From Galactobacillus timonensis (GTDB lineage: Bacteria; Bacillota_I; Bacilli_A; Erysipelotrichales; Erysipelotrichaceae), in assembly GCF_900240265.1 (NCBI RefSeq), contig NZ_LT964739.1, positions 1,658,887 through 1,722,886 of the forward strand: a stretch of DNA of 64,000 nucleotides, given 5' to 3'. Every line of letters begins with the position of its first letter. Positions within the stretch are counted from its first letter, which is position 1. The position numbers and the translations under genes were made by a program. The notes below the pieces were generated by a model. The model had not been told where the DNA came from and searched no databases. It saw only the letters and a list, made by a program, of their open reading frames with translations. Positions 61,952 through 64,000 of the stretch are shown in pieces.

Positions 61952-62568
61952 CAGAGTTAAAGGTATTATCTTTGCCATATTCCTGTAGAACGGATGAATG
62001 GCTGTATTACAAGGAAACCAGGAAAGTAATACAACTATTGGTCAATGATCATATGGAGCCTGCAGATATCAAGAAGCTGAATAAAGAGCAGAACATTTTT
62101 AATGCGGTTACTGCAAGGCACAGCAACGATATTTGCATTGCTGTATTAAGAAGAATTGCGAGTACTGATGATGATTTCCGCAGAATGTTTCTTGAAAAGG
62201 ATGTGGATACACAGAAAGTGATGTGCGTCATGATGATTATGCTGACAAATCATACCTTCTACGATTTCATGGATCATATATATAAGGAAAAGCTGATCCT
62301 GAATGATAATCATCTGACCAGAGCAGAAGTTCTCTCGTTTATGCATGAATTGCAGAACAGGGATGATAAGGCTTCTAAATGGATTGATAAAAGCATTAAG
62401 AAATTTGTGGGAGTAATTCTCAGCATTTTGTCAGAAGCAGGAATGATTGCACGGGATGGAAAGGATTATCAGATTCGTCGGCCGATTCTAACAGCAGATG
62501 TCGTCGATCTTTTAAAGTCATCGGGCTTACAGCAAATCTATAACATGCTTTTGGGGGAACGCTCATGA
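61948..62568 (+). CDS. brxA: BREX protein BrxA
   Basis: BREX phage-defence component (DUF1819 family), a small DNA-binding protein in the core operon. 206 residues, the expected length (about 200). The N-terminus (LSLPYSCRTDEWLYYKETRKVIQLL) and the central MFLEKDVDTQKVMCVMMIMLTNHTFYDFMDHIYKEKL block fit the family, with a C-terminal winged-helix-like end (GVILSILSEAGMIARDGKDYQIRRP). The ATG overlaps the RHH stop, and brxB overlaps its stop (ATGA). AAGGAGAAG upstream. Confidence 0.85.
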   Translation: MTELKVLSLPYSCRTDEWLYYKETRKVIQLLVNDHMEPADIKKLNKEQNIFNAVTARHSNDICIAVLRRIASTDDDFRRMFLEKDVDTQKVMCVMMIMLTNHTFYDFMDHIYKEKLILNDNHLTRAEVLSFMHELQNRDDKASKWIDKSIKKFVGVILSILSEAGMIARDGKDYQIRRPILTADVVDLLKSSGLQQIYNMLLGERS

Positions 62569-63146
62569 GAACGATTGAAGAACGACTCGATATTCTGGAA
62601 CAAAAAATCCAGTCGGAAGATTTTAGAAAGAATACCGGACTTGGAAATGAAGTCGGTTACTATGTGTTTGACTATGATCCAAGTCAGGAATTGACTGTCC
62701 GGACGCGTGTCAAGAAGTTGCAGGAGACTAATACAGAAAAGAAGTTTGGCTATGAACTTATTGTATATGATCTCTATGAATTGATGCTGAAGCTGATTCA
62801 GGAAGATGATGAATATGATGATTTAAAGGAGATGGAAGAGGAAGAGGGAACAGATTACATCTTCACTTCTATTCAGCAGGAACTGAACTTTGATGATGAA
62901 AACAGCATCATGATTCAGTACATCATGGAACATACTCCGGATGATGCGGTTGTGTTTCTGACAGGGGTAGGTAAATGCTTTCCGATTCTAAGATCTCATA
63001 AAATTTTGAATAATTTGCACCAGCAGATGGATCACTGCCCAGTAGTAATGTTTTTCCCTGGCGTATATAACGGGAACTCATTGCGTATATTCGGAGAAAT
63101 TAAAGACGACAACTATTACAGAGCATTTCCACTGGTAGAAAGATAA
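62565..63146 (+). CDS. brxB: BREX protein BrxB
   Basis: Second core BREX protein (DUF1788 family), of unknown activity but required in type 1 systems. 193 residues, as usual. Family-like segments: GNEVGYYVFDYDPSQELTVRTRVKKLQ (about 28-54), an acidic middle (DEYDDLKEMEEEEGTDY), then VVFLTGVGKCFPILRSHKILNNLHQQMDHCPVVMFFPGVYNG (about 129-170), and a C-terminal YYRAFPLV. Starts within the brxA stop (ATGA) and is followed 18 nt later by brxC. Confidence 0.88.
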   Translation: MRTIEERLDILEQKIQSEDFRKNTGLGNEVGYYVFDYDPSQELTVRTRVKKLQETNTEKKFGYELIVYDLYELMLKLIQEDDEYDDLKEMEEEEGTDYIFTSIQQELNFDDENSIMIQYIMEHTPDDAVVFLTGVGKCFPILRSHKILNNLHQQMDHCPVVMFFPGVYNGNSLRIFGEIKDDNYYRAFPLVER

Positions 63147-63164
63147 TTAAAGAAGGTACACATT

Positions 63165-64000
63165 ATGAAAATCAAGGACATGTTTGAAAAACCAATTGAT
63201 CGTGAGATTACAGGCGTAATCAAGGTCGGGCAGAATGCTGAAAAGGATAAGGAACAGGAACTGGAAGAGTACGTTGTTACCAGAGAGCTTGCGAAGCACT
63301 TCCATGAATTCTTCGATGTGTATGCAAGGTCTATCAATACTCCAACAGATCAGATGGGAGTCTGGATTTCCGGATTCTTTGGCTCTGGTAAATCACACTT
63401 TTTAAAAATCTTGTCTTATATCCTTGACGATGAAGAAGTGGATGGAAAAAGAGCAGTTGATTACTTCAAGAACAAAAAACTAATTGCAGAGAGTCCTATT
63501 GATATGGGAAATATGGTTCTGGCCAGCAATACTCCTACAAAGGCGATTCTTTTCAATGTTGATTCCAAGAGCTCTGCTTCTGCAAAGGCTGACAGCAATG
63601 CCATAGTGAATACTTTCAATCGTGTCTTTAATGAAAAATTAGGCTATTTTGGCGCCAATCCTGCATTAGCGGATCTGGAAAGAAATCTTGATATTGAAGG
63701 AAAATACCATCAATTTAAAGAAACCTATCAGCAAATCACAGGTGTGAACTGGCTTGATGATAGACGTAAGTTTATGCTGAGACGCGGCAAGGTAGTAGAG
63801 GCTTTGGTTCGGATGGGGTATATGAACCGTGAAGAGGCTGATCTTTGGGCGAAAGAATCAACAACTTCAAACTATCGCTTATCATCTGATGATTTCGCTC
63901 AAATAGTTGAAGATTATATTAACCGTACTGGAAATAGAGTAGTATTCCTGGCAGATGAAATTGGACAGTTTATTGCAACAGATACCAATTTGATGCTGAA
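63165..64000 (+). CDS. brxC: BREX ATPase BrxC, 5' part
   Basis: Large P-loop ATPase of BREX, normally about 1100-1200 residues; only 278 codons are in the window and it continues past 64000. It opens MKIKDMFEKPIDREITGVIK, the typical BrxC start, then has GVWISGFFGSGKSHFLKILSYIL (Walker A, about 66-88) and VVFLADEIGQFI (Walker B, about 261-272). ATG 63165 is preceded by AGAAGG at a slightly long distance. A type-1 BREX operon would continue with pglX (methyltransferase), pglZ and brxL; these lie outside the window. Confidence 0.88.
   Translation, partial: MKIKDMFEKPIDREITGVIKVGQNAEKDKEQELEEYVVTRELAKHFHEFFDVYARSINTPTDQMGVWISGFFGSGKSHFLKILSYILDDEEVDGKRAVDYFKNKKLIAESPIDMGNMVLASNTPTKAILFNVDSKSSASAKADSNAIVNTFNRVFNEKLGYFGANPALADLERNLDIEGKYHQFKETYQQITGVNWLDDRRKFMLRRGKVVEALVRMGYMNREEADLWAKESTTSNYRLSSDDFAQIVEDYINRTGNRVVFLADEIGQFIATDTNLML

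Overview
The window looks like chromosomal DNA from a low-GC-lineage Gram-positive bacterium (Firmicutes), with moderate GC content in most of the core. Several features point to the class Erysipelotrichia or a near relative: the Firmicutes translation and lipid gene order, DnaB/DnaI-type primosome loaders, SepF, the fused FeoA-FeoB transporter, the CIRCE heat-shock operator, and Gram-positive lipoproteins and PASTA proteins. The family assignment is inference, because no rRNA gene is present. I found no rRNA, tRNA or CRISPR array.

Regions 1-25.8 kb and 29.3-35.5 kb are core. First comes rpsP-khpA-rimM-trmD, then about 13 kb that separates it from its usual partner rplS. That insert holds pgcA, feoAB, sepF, a rhomboid protease, a secreted nuclease, pdp and several small membrane or unknown genes. 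Next are rplS-lepB-rbgA-rnhB-dprA-topA-trmFO-xer and rpsB-tsf. A glycosyltransferase and a divergent ppx/alpha-amylase pair interrupt the run, which then continues as pyrH-frr-uppS-cdsA-dxr-rseP-galE (ribosome recycling, undecaprenyl and phospholipid precursors, isoprenoids, envelope proteolysis).

From 35.5 to 44.9 kb the sequence is accessory. A three-gene ISL3-like element has split the edge of the galE terminator. It is followed by the stump of a 6-phospho-beta-glucosidase gene and then by three large envelope or secreted protein genes: an anchored protein of unknown function, a 1082-residue glucosaminidase-type hydrolase, and a kinase-less protein with about nine PASTA units.

From 45 to 61.3 kb the content is mostly housekeeping: radC, an ABC exporter, a degenerate metal-binding lipoprotein, an SSB-like protein, polA-mutM-coaE-dnaB-dnaI (replication and repair), pfkA and pyk (glycolysis). 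After these come a tiny Cys/Met-rich peptide gene ahead of a C39-like peptidase, a MetE-like methyltransferase, and two tandem hsp20 genes under a CIRCE operator.

At about 61.4 kb the DNA becomes visibly more AT-rich, after a fragment of a sugar ABC permease. Here a BREX phage-defence operon begins: a 48-residue ribbon-helix-helix protein, then brxA, brxB and the start of brxC, which runs off the window. The RHH gene is translationally coupled to brxA. An inverted repeat overlaps the predicted -35 element of the operon, which suggests a BREX cassette with its own small repressor.

A cross-cutting pattern is that several genes (lepB, the SseB-like gene, two small ORFs and the gene at 38611) have a -10 hexamer only 6-11 nt before the start codon and no Shine-Dalgarno sequence, as expected of leaderless mRNAs.
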